Source: Bradyrhizobium sp. B124
Lineage (GTDB): Bacteria > Pseudomonadota > Alphaproteobacteria > Rhizobiales > Xanthobacteraceae
Length of the DNA: 64,000 nucleotides
Direction of reading: 5' to 3'
NCBI RefSeq assembly: GCF_038967635.1
Contig: NZ_CP152413.1
Coordinates: forward strand, 6,576,001 to 6,640,000
Every line of letters starts with the position of its first letter. The first letter of the stretch is position 1. This document shows positions 25,774 through 34,564 of this stretch, one piece after another. A program made the translations under genes and the position numbers. Below the pieces are notes generated by a model. It ran no database searches. It saw only the letters and a program-made list of their open reading frames with translations, and was not told where the DNA came from.

Positions 25774-26158
25774 TACAAAGTCCTCTTGTTGTTGGCAGAC
25801 CATCCTGATTGTGAGAGGGGCGCAGCGATGATCTGCGATTTGGTTGCGAAGCGACCGCATCGGTCAGGCGACGCAAAACAGAGGCGGGGACATGGCCCGC
25901 ACGGGCCTTTAAGAAACGGGCTATGGCCAAAATATGGCAGCCAAATCCCGTCTGGCGGCACAGACATGGCCGGCATGTTCTGCGCGTATCTGAAGAGCCT
26001 CACGAAGCGCTGATACGGGCAGAATTGCTCCGAGAGCATGTTCGTAGGTACCGCGTCGCGCGGAACCGGGTTAACAGAAGCGCCCGGCGGCAGACGGAGC
26101 TCCGCTTCGCTCAGAAGCCGCCGTCCGGACAGGAGGGCCAGTTCGCTGGCATGCAATC
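25774..26158. other. Intergenic region with TetR-tail fragment
   Basis: This 385-base stretch carries the upstream region of the His-rich secreted gene (minus), a small GGCCCG-CA-CGGGCC hairpin at 25894-25907, and the 55-base copy of the TetR gene end at 25965. No other gene is supported; the reading frames crossing it have no recognisable product. Confidence 0.5.
25965..26019 (+). pseudogene. Isolated copy of a TetR gene 3' end
   Basis: By eye 47 of 55 bases match 25046-25100 without gaps. The translated fragment MAGMFCAYLKSLTKR plus stop parallels MADMFCAYLKSLGKR plus stop of the complete TetR. There is no helix-turn-helix or preceding TetR domain in frame, so it is a relic of a second TetR gene or one end of a duplication. 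Confidence 0.7.
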
Positions 26159-26623
26159 GTGAATCTTGAGCAGCGGCTGAACGAACTCAACATCGAGCTG
26201 CCGATGTCGGCGGCGGCCGGCGGCGCCTATGCGCCGGTCGTGATCCATGGCGACACGATCTATGTCAGCGGTCAGCTTCCGCGCGACGGCGACAAGGTGC
26301 ATGTCGTCGGCCAGGTTGGCCGCGATGTCACACTGGAGGAAGCCAAGCGGGGTGCACGGCTGGCGCTGATCCGCGGATTGGCCGCGATCAAGGCGCATAT
26401 GGGGTCGCTCGACAATGTCACGCAGATCCTGAAGCTCACCGTGTTCGTGCACAGCGCCGCGGATTTTAGCGGTCAGACGGCAGTCGCTGACGGCGCGTCG
26501 GAGCTGATCATGGAGCTGTTCGGTCCGGAACGGGGACTGCACACCAGGACGAGCGTTGGCGTCGCGCAGCTTCCGCGCAACGCATCGATCGAAGTCGAGT
26601 TGATCGCAGCGCTGGCGCGCTAG
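26159..26623 (+). CDS. ridA: RidA family protein (YjgF-like)
   Basis: A 154-aa protein of the RidA/YER057c/UK114 superfamily, which hydrolyses reactive enamines and imines or has related roles. It is of the longer subgroup (about 150 aa) starting MNLEQRLNELNIELP. Family segments are VVIHGDTIYVSGQLPRDGD, LIRGLAAIKAHMGSLDNV and GVAQLPRNASIEVELIAAL, the last carrying the conserved Arg-x-x-x-x-E/V-E pattern. The start is GTG. The stop codon runs into a palindromic repeat. No neighbouring amino-acid pathway gene is seen, so the role is likely housekeeping. Confidence 0.85.
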   Translation: MNLEQRLNELNIELPMSAAAGGAYAPVVIHGDTIYVSGQLPRDGDKVHVVGQVGRDVTLEEAKRGARLALIRGLAAIKAHMGSLDNVTQILKLTVFVHSAADFSGQTAVADGASELIMELFGPERGLHTRTSVGVAQLPRNASIEVELIAALAR

Positions 26624-26723
26624 AGCATGATCCGGAAAAGTGCGAAGCGGTTTTCCGAAAAGATCATGCTCAAACGACAAGCTAAAGCGCGATGACGATT
26701 CAACTCAATCTCATCGCGCTTTA
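26623..26723. repeat. Rhizobial palindromic repeat (gagcatgatc type)
   Basis: Two adjacent hairpins: GAGCATGATC...GATCATGCTC enclosing CGGAAAAG/CTTTTCGGAAAA-type arms, then AAAGCGCGATGA...TCATCGCGCTTT. This is a familiar intergenic element of Bradyrhizobium and relatives. It starts at the last base of the RidA stop codon and may form the transcript end. Confidence 0.8.
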
Positions 26724-26890
26724 GGCCGAAGCGCGTCTTCATCTTCCCATGCCAATTTCGCGGAGCACCTCAGCCAAAAGCTGCACGCTTACGCGTCTGT
26801 GTGTTGACGGCTGCCGAGCTTCGGGACGACATTGATGCCAACAAGCAACGAGCTCGTAGGCATCTGGTCTAAGTTCCCGGAGAGGACACC

Positions 26891-28858
26891 ATGTCGAAAC
26901 GCAGCGAAAAGCGCCGCGCAGGCGCGCTCGACCCCGGCCGCCGAAATTTCCTGAAGGGTGCAACCGTCGCCGGTGCGGCGGCGCTGGCTGCCCCCGCCGC
27001 CGCCAATACCGCAATGTCAGGCATTGCCGAACAGCGTCCCAAGGAAGCGCTCAAGGCGGCGCTCCCCGGCCCGAGGCTCGCGGCTGCGGACGCGCTGCCG
27101 CCGCCGGCCGATCCGGTCAATCAGACCTCGAGCGGCGGCGACTTCATGGTCGACGTGCTCAAGACGCTCGACATCGATTACCTCGCGATGAACTGCGCCT
27201 CGAGCTTCCGCGGACTGCATGAGGCCATCATCAATCATGGCGGCAACAAGAAGCCCGAGATCATCACCTGTCCGCATGAAGAGATCGCGGTGCATATGGG
27301 CCAGGGCTACGCCAAGATCGAGGGCAAGCCGCTCGCCATGATCTGCCACGGCGTGGTCGGCCTGCAGCATGCATCGATGGCGATGTACAACGCGTGGTGC
27401 GACCGCGTCCCCGTCATCGTGATGGGCGGCAACATCATGGAAGCCGACAAGCGCGCACCGGGCGCCGAATGGCCGCATTCGGCAATCGACCCCGCGGCGC
27501 TGACCCGCGACTTCGTCAAGTGGGACGACCAGCCGGCCTCGCTGCAGCATTTCGCGGAATCGGCGTTGCGCGCCTACAAGATATCAACCACGCCGCCGAT
27601 GGCGCCGGTGATGCTGTCGCTCGACCAGGAGCTGCAGGAAAACCCGATCGAGAATCGCGACCGCCTACGCATCCCGAAATTCACCCCGGCGCTGGCGCCG
27701 CAGGGCGACGATGCGGCGCTGGCCGAGCTCGCCAAAATGCTGGTCGCGGCGGACAATCCGGTGATCCTGTGCGACCGCATGGCGCGCACGCCCGCCGGCA
27801 TGCCGCGCCTGGTGGAGCTTGCGGAAACCCTGCAATGCGCCGTGATCGATAATTTCGGGCGGATGAATTTTCCTTCGCGCCACCCGCTGAACCAGTCGTT
27901 CCGCCGCTCCATCCTGTCGCAGGCCGATCTGATCCTGGCGCTGGAGGTCAACGACATCTGGGGCTCGCTCAGCGATTTCCACGATCGCATCGTGCGTACC
28001 TCTGAGCCGCGCTACAAGAAGTCGGCCAAGATCGTCACGCTCGGCACCCGCGGCCTGTACATGAAGGCCAACTACCAGGACCTCGGCCGCTATCAGGAGG
28101 TCGATCTCGACATATCAGGTGATGCAGAAGCGAGCTTGCCGGCCCTGACCGAGCAGGTCAAACGCCGGATCGACGAGGGACGCAAGACGGCGTTCGACGC
28201 GCGCGGCAAGAAGCTCGCGGCCACCAAGCTCGCCACCGTCGAGCAGGCGAAGCTTGACGCAACGATCGGCTGGGACGCGAGCCCGATCACCACGGCGCGG
28301 CTGTGCGCCGAGCTCTACAGCCAGATCAAAGATGAGGACTGGTCGCTGGTCGGCACCTCGATCGGCCTGTCATGGCCGCATCGCTTGTGGAATTTCACCA
28401 AGCCCTATCAATGGAACGGCGGTTCCGGCGGCGGCGGTGTCGGGTACACTTTGCCGGCTTCGCTCGGGGCTGCGCTCGCCAACAAGCGGCACGGACGATT
28501 GACGGTTGCGATCGGCGGCGACGGCGACTTCATGTTCGTGCCGTCGACGCTCTGGACGGCCGCGCACCATCAGATCCCGATGCTCTACATCGTGCACAAC
28601 AACCGCGCCTACCATCAGGAATACATGTATCTGCAAGCGATGGCCGCCCGCCACGGCCGCGGCATCACCAACGCCGATATCGGCACCACGATCAAGGATC
28701 CCTTCGTCGACTATGCGACCGTCGCCAAGGGGGTCGGCGTCTATGGCGAGGGACCGATCAGCGATCCGAATGCGCTGGCGCCGGCGCTGAAGCGCGCCAT
28801 CGCCATGGTCAAGAGCGGCCAGCCGGCGCTGCTCGACGTCGTGATGGATCAGCGGTGA
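26891..28858 (+). CDS. Tat-exported thiamine-diphosphate-dependent enzyme
   Basis: A 655-aa protein of the acetolactate synthase/benzoylformate decarboxylase-like ThDP family. Unusually it begins with a twin-arginine signal (GRRNFLKG at 16-23, then an Ala-rich hydrophobic stretch). The ThDP Glu is in CPHEEIAVHMGQGYAKIEG (about 130), and the Mg/ThDP motif runs from GDGD at 543-546 to NN at 570-571. The enzyme would act in the periplasm. A cytochrome c gene follows 13 bases later, suggesting electrons from an oxidative decarboxylation pass to the cytochrome. The substrate is unknown; a 2-oxoacid is most likely. The family call is strong, the export call good. Confidence 0.85.
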   Translation: MSKRSEKRRAGALDPGRRNFLKGATVAGAAALAAPAAANTAMSGIAEQRPKEALKAALPGPRLAAADALPPPADPVNQTSSGGDFMVDVLKTLDIDYLAMNCASSFRGLHEAIINHGGNKKPEIITCPHEEIAVHMGQGYAKIEGKPLAMICHGVVGLQHASMAMYNAWCDRVPVIVMGGNIMEADKRAPGAEWPHSAIDPAALTRDFVKWDDQPASLQHFAESALRAYKISTTPPMAPVMLSLDQELQENPIENRDRLRIPKFTPALAPQGDDAALAELAKMLVAADNPVILCDRMARTPAGMPRLVELAETLQCAVIDNFGRMNFPSRHPLNQSFRRSILSQADLILALEVNDIWGSLSDFHDRIVRTSEPRYKKSAKIVTLGTRGLYMKANYQDLGRYQEVDLDISGDAEASLPALTEQVKRRIDEGRKTAFDARGKKLAATKLATVEQAKLDATIGWDASPITTARLCAELYSQIKDEDWSLVGTSIGLSWPHRLWNFTKPYQWNGGSGGGGVGYTLPASLGAALANKRHGRLTVAIGGDGDFMFVPSTLWTAAHHQIPMLYIVHNNRAYHQEYMYLQAMAARHGRGITNADIGTTIKDPFVDYATVAKGVGVYGEGPISDPNALAPALKRAIAMVKSGQPALLDVVMDQR

Positions 28859-28871
28859 AGTGGAGATGGCG

Positions 28872-29258
28872 ATGATGAATGGATCTGTGAAGCGTCTCGC
28901 CGCCGTCGCCGCGATCGCGGGGGCTTTCGCTACTGGCGACGTCGTTGCATCGCGCGCCGAGGACGCGCCGGCAGGCGATGCCGTCAATGGCAAGCGGCTT
29001 TATCTTGCCGACGGCTGCTTCGAATGCCACGGCCGCGCCGGGCAGGGCGGCCGTTTCAACTACCTGACGCCTGCGCTGGCGCAGATCGCGCTGCCGGTGG
29101 AGTCCTTCATCGCCTTCCTGCGCGAGGCGCCGAACGACATGCCGTCATTCTCCGCCGACGTGCTGTCTGACAAGGATGCCGCCGACATCCACGCCTATCT
29201 CAGCACGCTGCCGGGACCGAAGGCGGCCAAGGATATTCCGCCGATCCTGAACCAGTGA
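28872..29258 (+). CDS. Cytochrome c, partner of ThDP enzyme
   Basis: A 128-aa periplasmic monohaem cytochrome c. A signal peptide ends near residue 29 (VVASRAED). The haem motif CFECH is at 49-53, and a Met ligand candidate lies in PNDMPSFSADVL near 97. GGAG sits six bases before the ATG at 28872; an ATG at 28866 is the alternative. It follows the ThDP enzyme gene so closely that they must be one operon. It probably takes electrons from that enzyme to a terminal oxidase; this is inference from context. Confidence 0.88.
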   Translation: MMNGSVKRLAAVAAIAGAFATGDVVASRAEDAPAGDAVNGKRLYLADGCFECHGRAGQGGRFNYLTPALAQIALPVESFIAFLREAPNDMPSFSADVLSDKDAADIHAYLSTLPGPKAAKDIPPILNQ

Positions 29259-29882
29259 GGCAGTTCGCGAAGCGCTGGTCCGTTCCGCCGTCGCTCTCGC
29301 GCGCTTTCGCTTCGCCGGATGCGCTTCGCCCTTGCAGCCCACGCGTGGCGGTGCCACGCGATGCAGTACACGTTTGTCGATCACGCTTCGCGATTGGCTC
29401 TGCTCGATCGCGTTCGCCTTGCTTTGACGAGGTGATGCGAAACGGGCGGGGCGTTGGCCAACGCTCGTTTCAGATGGCGCAAGGCGACGCAGGCAGAGCG
29501 TTCGCCATTGCGCTGAACGTTCAGTAAAATGATCCACTAAACATCGGGCAGAGCCGAGCGCTGGGTGCTTTCCACTATCGGCGTTGGTGCACTGCAGCGA
29601 TAATCTCGCGCTGGACAGCGCGGACGGCTTCTCCTGAGGTTCGTGAGAAACCCGCTTGACGGGTTCCTGAATTTAGTAATACGTTTAGTATTACAAAAAC
29701 GATAAACATCCCGCATCGAGCTGATGCGTGGGAGGAGCCCCGCGATCCGGACCCCGATGCCCGGACGCGTTCAGTCTCGCTCTCCATCATCGCTCATCAA
29801 CTCGGTTTTCGAAGTCTCGGCGTCAATCCGGCAGGGATGCGCCGGGCGAGTTAGGTGCTTCAACGATAGGGAGGAAATGGAT
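29259..29882. other. Long intergenic region upstream of the ABC/DHA operon
   Basis: About 620 bases without a supported gene. The segment near 29300-29330 (cttcgccggatgcgcttcgcccttgcag) is nearly repeated at 40218-40244 next to tRNA-Leu, so it is part of a dispersed repeat. A possible promoter (TTGACG at 29657, TAATAC at 29677) and an inverted repeat lie before a leader of about 190 bases. Confidence 0.55.
29657..29694 (+). promoter_or_regulatory. Promoter with overlapping operator of the ABC/DHA operon
   Basis: GTAATAC (29676-29682), five bases, then GTATTAC (29688-29694) is a perfect seven-base inverted repeat in an AT-rich patch. A TTGACG box lies at 29657 with TAATAC at 29677, fifteen bases between, so the operator overlaps the likely -10. 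That geometry fits repression. The cognate regulator is not known; the putative DNA-binding protein at 38564 is one candidate. Confidence 0.55.
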
Positions 29883-31241
29883 ATGCGAAGATTGGGATGG
29901 TTACGCAGTACGGTGGCGTCCGCGGTCGTTGCGGCCGCAGCACTTGGCGGTCTCGGCGGCGGGCAAGCCGCAGCCCAAGGCAAGCAGCTCACGCTGTGCT
30001 GGGCGGCATGGGACCCGGCCAACGCGCTGGTTGAACTGGGCAAGGACTTCACCAAGCAATCCGGCATCGAGATGAAGTACGAGTTCGTCCCCTGGACGAG
30101 CTACGCCGATCGCTTCCTCAACGAGCTCAACTCGCACGGCAAGCTCTGCGACCTGATCATCGGCGACAGCCAATGGATTGGCGGCGCCGCCGAGAACAAG
30201 TGGTACGTCAAGCTCAACGACTTCTTCGACAAAGAGAAGATCTCGATGGACGATTTCGTCCCGGCGACCGTCGTCGGCTACTCGCAGTGGCCGAAGAACA
30301 CGCCGAACTACTGGGCGCTGCCGGCCATGGCCGATGCGGTGGGCTGGACCTACCGCAAGGACTGGTTCTCGCGGCCCGAGATTCAATCCGCGTTCAAGGC
30401 CAAGTACGGCCGCGATCTGGCGCCGCCGAAGACCTATGACGAGCTGAAGCAGATCGCCGAGTTCTTCCAGGGCCGCGAGATCGACGGCAAGAAGGTCTAT
30501 GGCGCCTACATCTTCACCGAGCGCGGCTCGGAAGGCATCACGATGGGCGTGACCAACGTGCTCTACAATTACGGCTTCGCCTACGACAATCCGAAGAAGG
30601 CGTATCAGATGCAGGGCATCGTCAATTCCGCCGACGCGGCCAAGGGGCTCGAGTTCTACAAGGAGCTCTACAAATGCTGCACGGCGCCGGGCATGACCAA
30701 CGCCTACATGCAGGAAGGACTCGATGCCTTCAAGTCGGGCCAGGTCGCAATGCAGATGAACTGGTTCGCCTTCTTCCCCGGTCTCTACAAGGACCCGAAT
30801 GTCGGCGGCGACAAGATCGGCTTCTTCGTCAACCCGGCAGGTCCCAAGGGGCACTTCACGCAGCTCGGCGGACAGGGCATCTCGGTGGTGGCAACCTCCG
30901 ACCACAAGGACGACGCGCTCGCCTACATCAAATGGTTCGCGCAGCCCGCCGTGCAGCAGAAGTGGTGGCAGATCGGCGGCTACTCGGCGCTCAAGGCGGT
31001 GGTCGATGCGCCCGACTTCCCGAAGAGCGCGGCGTTCGCGCCGCAATTCCTGGAGTCGATGGGTATCGTGAAGGACTTCTGGGCCGAGCCGTCCTACGCG
31101 CAGCTGCTGCTCGACATGCAGAAGCGGGTGCATGACTACGTCGTCGCCGACAAGGGCACGTCACAGCAGGCGCTCGATCTCCTGGTCAAGGACTGGACCA
31201 AGGTGTTCAAGGAGCAAGGCAAGGAAGTCGCCTCGCAATAG
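29883..31241 (+). CDS. Carbohydrate ABC transporter substrate-binding protein
   Basis: A 452-aa family 1 extracellular solute-binding protein. A signal peptide covers residues 1-32 (AAAALGGLGGGQAAAQG). The mature part starts KQLTLCWAAWDPANALVELG and has the family traits LIIGDSQWIGGAAE, ALPAMADAVGWTYRKDWF and GKVAMQMNWFAFFPG-like text. GGGAGGA lies seven bases before the ATG at 29883. It is the first gene of an operon with two permeases, two ATPases and dihydroxyacetone kinase genes. The expected ligand is a small polyol, glycerol, or dihydroxyacetone, by context only. Confidence 0.87.
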   Translation: MRRLGWLRSTVASAVVAAAALGGLGGGQAAAQGKQLTLCWAAWDPANALVELGKDFTKQSGIEMKYEFVPWTSYADRFLNELNSHGKLCDLIIGDSQWIGGAAENKWYVKLNDFFDKEKISMDDFVPATVVGYSQWPKNTPNYWALPAMADAVGWTYRKDWFSRPEIQSAFKAKYGRDLAPPKTYDELKQIAEFFQGREIDGKKVYGAYIFTERGSEGITMGVTNVLYNYGFAYDNPKKAYQMQGIVNSADAAKGLEFYKELYKCCTAPGMTNAYMQEGLDAFKSGQVAMQMNWFAFFPGLYKDPNVGGDKIGFFVNPAGPKGHFTQLGGQGISVVATSDHKDDALAYIKWFAQPAVQQKWWQIGGYSALKAVVDAPDFPKSAAFAPQFLESMGIVKDFWAEPSYAQLLLDMQKRVHDYVVADKGTSQQALDLLVKDWTKVFKEQGKEVASQ

Positions 31242-31316
31242 CACCCGCCTGCACTTCACCTGAACAGGATTCCCCGAGGGCCGCCTCGGGGAATCCGAAC
31301 CGGCCCAGGCCAGCTG

Positions 31317-32291
31317 ATGGACACGATGACGACGATCCTCCAACCCGATCATGCTACTATCCCAGGCGTGAGCAAGCCTGTAAAATCCCGCGCCGCCCGG
31401 CGCGTCCGCGGCCTGTCGGACCGGGCTATTGCCTGGCTGTTCGTCGCGCCGACGATTGCGCTGCTGCTCGCGATCAACATCTTTCCGCTGATCTGGATGA
31501 TCCGGCTGTCCTTCACCAACCTCAACCTCAGCATGTCCTATCTGCCGCTGCGGTTCGTTGGCCTCGACAATTTCAGGGACATCCTCACCGACGAGGACGT
31601 CTGGTTCCGGCTGCAGACCACGGCGCAGTTCGTGATCTCGTCGGTGGCGTTGCAGGTGGTCATAGGCTTCGGCCTCGCGCTTTTGATCAACCGTCAGTTT
31701 CGCGGCCACAGCTTCTGGACCACGATCATCCTGCTGCCGATGATGCTGTCGCCGGCGGTGGTCGGCAATTTCTGGACGCTGCTGCTGCAGCCGCAGATCG
31801 GGCCGTTCAATTACCTGATCAGCCTGTTCACTGGCGTGCCGCCGAGCTCGTTCAGCATGACCGGGCAGGTGTCGCTGGCACCGTGGACCATCGTGCTGGT
31901 CGATACCTGGATGTGGGCGCCCTACGTGATGCTGATCTGCCTCGCCGGGCTGCGCTCGATCCCCGACTACATCTATGAGGCCGCGGAAGTCGATCGCGCC
32001 TCGGCATGGCGGCAGTTCTGGTCGATCACGCTGCCAATGACGGTGCCGTTCCTGATGCTCGCGGTGCTGTTCCGCGCGATCGAGAACTTCAAGATGTTCG
32101 ACATGGTCAACCTCCTGACCTCGGGCGGGCCGGGCTCGACCACCGAGCTGGTGTCGATCTCGCTGAAGCGCGCAGCGTTCGAGAAGTGGCGCACCGGCTA
32201 TTCCTCGGCGCTCGCCATCATCCTGTTCGTGACCGTGTTCGGCGCAGCCAACATCTACGTCAAGACGCTCAATAAGGTGAAGCAACGATGA
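31317..32291 (+). CDS. ABC transporter permease (MalF-like)
   Basis: A 324-aa inner-membrane permease with six predicted helices. The family EAA loop is YIYEAAEVDRASAWRQFWSI (about residues 218-237), which docks to the ATPases. Its last four bases overlap the next permease gene (ATGA). It pairs with that protein to form the channel for the operon's binding protein. An ATG at 31326 is an alternative start. Confidence 0.87.
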   Translation: MDTMTTILQPDHATIPGVSKPVKSRAARRVRGLSDRAIAWLFVAPTIALLLAINIFPLIWMIRLSFTNLNLSMSYLPLRFVGLDNFRDILTDEDVWFRLQTTAQFVISSVALQVVIGFGLALLINRQFRGHSFWTTIILLPMMLSPAVVGNFWTLLLQPQIGPFNYLISLFTGVPPSSFSMTGQVSLAPWTIVLVDTWMWAPYVMLICLAGLRSIPDYIYEAAEVDRASAWRQFWSITLPMTVPFLMLAVLFRAIENFKMFDMVNLLTSGGPGSTTELVSISLKRAAFEKWRTGYSSALAIILFVTVFGAANIYVKTLNKVKQR

Positions 32292-33250
32292 CCGCTGCCG
32301 CCACCAAATCCACCGCGCATTCCATCGTCGAGGCCTCGCCGCGCACCAAGGCGTTCGCCGGCGGCTTCGTCATCCTGTATGCCGTGATCACGATCCTGCC
32401 GCTGCTGTGGATCGTCGCCACCGCGTTCAAGTCGCAGAGCGACGCCATCGCCTATCCGCCCAAGGTGATCTTCGAGCCGACCCTCGAAGGCTATGTGAAC
32501 CTGTTCACGGTGCGGACGCGCCAGACGCCGGATTTCATCGCCAAGCTGCCGCCGCCGGAGACCTGGTACGACAAACTGGTACGCAAGCGGGACATGGTGA
32601 TCGCCGGACCGTCCAAGGTCGTGCCGCGCTTCGTCAACTCGCTGATCATCGGCTTCGGCTCGACCTTCCTCGCGGTTTTCCTCGGCACGCTCGCGGCCTA
32701 CGCGTTCTCGCGCTTCCGCATTCCGCTGGCGGACGATCTGCTGTTCTTCATCCTCTCCACGCGCATGATGCCGCCGGTCGCGGTGGCGATCCCGATCTAT
32801 CTGATGTACCGGCAACTCAATCTGACCGACACGCGGCTCGGCATGATCCTGCTCTACACCGCGGTGAACGTCTCGCTCGCGGTCTGGCTGCTCAAGGGTT
32901 TCATCGACGAGATCCCGCGCGAGTATGAGGAGGCGGCGCTGGTCGACGGCTATACCCGGCTGCAGGCGCTGCGCAAGGTGGTGCTGCCGCAGGCCGTCAC
33001 GGGAATTGCGGCGACCGCGATCTTCTGCCTGATCTTCTCCTGGAACGAGTACGCCTTCGCGGTGCTGCTCACCAGCGGCGAGGCGCAAACCATGCCGCCT
33101 TTCATCCCCTTCATCATCGGCGAGGGCGGACAGGATTGGCCGGCGGTTGCCGCCGCGACCACGCTGTTCGTCGTGCCGATCGTCATGTTCACCGTGCTGT
33201 TGCGCAAGCATCTGCTGCGCGGCATCACCTTCGGAGCGGTGCGCAAATGA
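32288..33250 (+). CDS. ABC transporter permease (MalG-like)
   Basis: A 320-aa permease with six helices and the EAA loop EYEEAALVDGYTRLQALRKV (about residues 217-236). A large extra-membrane loop of about 50 residues after the first helix (YVNLFTVRTRQTPDFIAKLP) is longer than in MalG. It overlaps the preceding permease and the following small-protein gene by four bases each, evidence for translational coupling of three genes. Confidence 0.87.
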   Translation: MTAAATKSTAHSIVEASPRTKAFAGGFVILYAVITILPLLWIVATAFKSQSDAIAYPPKVIFEPTLEGYVNLFTVRTRQTPDFIAKLPPPETWYDKLVRKRDMVIAGPSKVVPRFVNSLIIGFGSTFLAVFLGTLAAYAFSRFRIPLADDLLFFILSTRMMPPVAVAIPIYLMYRQLNLTDTRLGMILLYTAVNVSLAVWLLKGFIDEIPREYEEAALVDGYTRLQALRKVVLPQAVTGIAATAIFCLIFSWNEYAFAVLLTSGEAQTMPPFIPFIIGEGGQDWPAVAAATTLFVVPIVMFTVLLRKHLLRGITFGAVRK

Positions 33251-33462
33251 ACGGGTCTGCGGTTGCCAAGAATAGCGCAACTCGGGGTGGCGTAGGTCGC
33301 TGGTTCCGTCGCGGGCCGTGGGAAACGGTCGCGATGACCCTGATCGGAGGCGGCATCGTCATGCTGGTGCAGCCCTGGTCGATCGATCTCTACAGCTACT
33401 CGTTCGTGACGATCCTGGCCGGCACCGTCGGCTTCGTCATCGTCAGCCACTTTCCGGAATAG
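33247..33462 (+). CDS. Small operon membrane protein, 71 aa
   Basis: A 71-aa protein starting MNGSAVAKNSATRGGV with two hydrophobic stretches, AMTLIGGGIVMLVQPW and FVTILAGTVGFVIVSHF. Its ATG overlaps the stop of the MalG-like permease (ATGA), and the first ATPase gene starts five bases after its stop. It has no recognised family; rhizobial glycerol ABC operons carry a comparable small membrane protein (DUF2160-type). It may be an accessory subunit of the transporter, which is inference. Confidence 0.75.
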   Translation: MNGSAVAKNSATRGGVGRWFRRGPWETVAMTLIGGGIVMLVQPWSIDLYSYSFVTILAGTVGFVIVSHFPE

Positions 33463-33466
33463 CGCC

Positions 33467-34564
33467 ATGGCACAGATCCGCATCGAAAACCTCCGCAAGT
33501 CGTTCGATCAGTTCACCGCGGTGGAAGGCTCGACCTTCACGATCGACGATGGCACGTTCTTCGCGATGCTCGGGCCCTCCGGCTGCGGCAAGACCACCAC
33601 CTTGCGCATGATTGCCGGCCTCGAGCTGCCGACCGAAGGCAAGATCCTGCTCGATGGCGAGGACGTCACGTTCCACCGTGCGGCCGCACGCGATATCGCC
33701 TTCGTGTTTCAGCTGTTTGCGCTCTATCCGCACATGAATGTCGGAGAGAACATCGGCTTCCCTCTGAAGTGCCAGGGCATGGGCCGCCGCGAGATCCGCG
33801 AGCGGGTGCAGGAGACCGCACGGATGTTGCGGATCGAGCATCTGCTGTCGAGCAAGACCTCGAAGCTCTCGGGCGGCGACCGGCAGCGCGTCGCGCTCGG
33901 GCGTGCCATGGTGCGGCGTCCGAAGGCGTTCCTGATGGACGAGCCGCTGGGTGCGCTCGACGCCGAGTTTCGTCATCTAATGTGCGGCGAGCTGCGCGAC
34001 CTGCACGATCGCATCAAGGCGACCACAGTCTATGTCACCCACGACCAGCTCGAGGCGATGTCGATGGCCGACCAGATCGCCGTCATGAACAAGGGCTGTG
34101 TCGAGCAGATCGGTACGCCGCAGGAGGTCTACGACCGGCCCGCGAGCATGTTCGTCGCCGATTTCATCGGCTCGCCGCCGATGAACTTCCTGCGCTTCGA
34201 GGGCGGCTTGCGATCCGGCGATCGCGCGGTCAGCTTCCACGACACCAGGCTTGCGGTGCCAGAAATTCGCGAGGACCGCGCCAGCGCGCCGCTGGCGCTC
34301 GGCGTCCGTCCGGAGCATATCCGCTTCGCCGACGCGGGCGCCGTTCGCGGCGAGGTGTTCGGCGCGGAATATCTCGGCACCACCCAGATCGTCACCGTCG
34401 ACACGGCATATGGCCGGGTCGCGGCGCGGCTGCCTTCAAGTGCATCGGTGCAGATCGGCGAGGCCATCGGTCTCGAATTCAATGCCGAGCGGCTGGCGCT
34501 GTTCGACATCGGCAGCGGCCGTGCGATCCGGACCGCGAGCGCGGAGGGTGTGCGCCATGGCTGA
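33467..34564 (+). CDS. ABC transporter ATP-binding protein 1
   Basis: A 365-aa sugar-type ATPase. Walker A is GPSGCGKTTT (about 37-46), the signature KLSGGDRQRVALGRA (about 134-148), Walker B AFLMDEPLGALDA, and the H-loop YVTHDQLEAMSMAD. A C-terminal TOBE/OB regulatory domain follows (from about 240). The signature has Asp in place of the usual Gln or Glu at LSGGxxQ, within family variation. Its end overlaps the second ATPase gene by eight bases. Having two different ATPases points to a heterodimer, as in the rhizobial glycerol transporter. Confidence 0.88.
   Translation: MAQIRIENLRKSFDQFTAVEGSTFTIDDGTFFAMLGPSGCGKTTTLRMIAGLELPTEGKILLDGEDVTFHRAAARDIAFVFQLFALYPHMNVGENIGFPLKCQGMGRREIRERVQETARMLRIEHLLSSKTSKLSGGDRQRVALGRAMVRRPKAFLMDEPLGALDAEFRHLMCGELRDLHDRIKATTVYVTHDQLEAMSMADQIAVMNKGCVEQIGTPQEVYDRPASMFVADFIGSPPMNFLRFEGGLRSGDRAVSFHDTRLAVPEIREDRASAPLALGVRPEHIRFADAGAVRGEVFGAEYLGTTQIVTVDTAYGRVAARLPSSASVQIGEAIGLEFNAERLALFDIGSGRAIRTASAEGVRHG

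Noticed and set aside
29255..29527. 90-aa frame after the cytochrome c gene
   Set aside because: It lies in a dispersed repeat-like segment and has no recognisable product or ribosome site.
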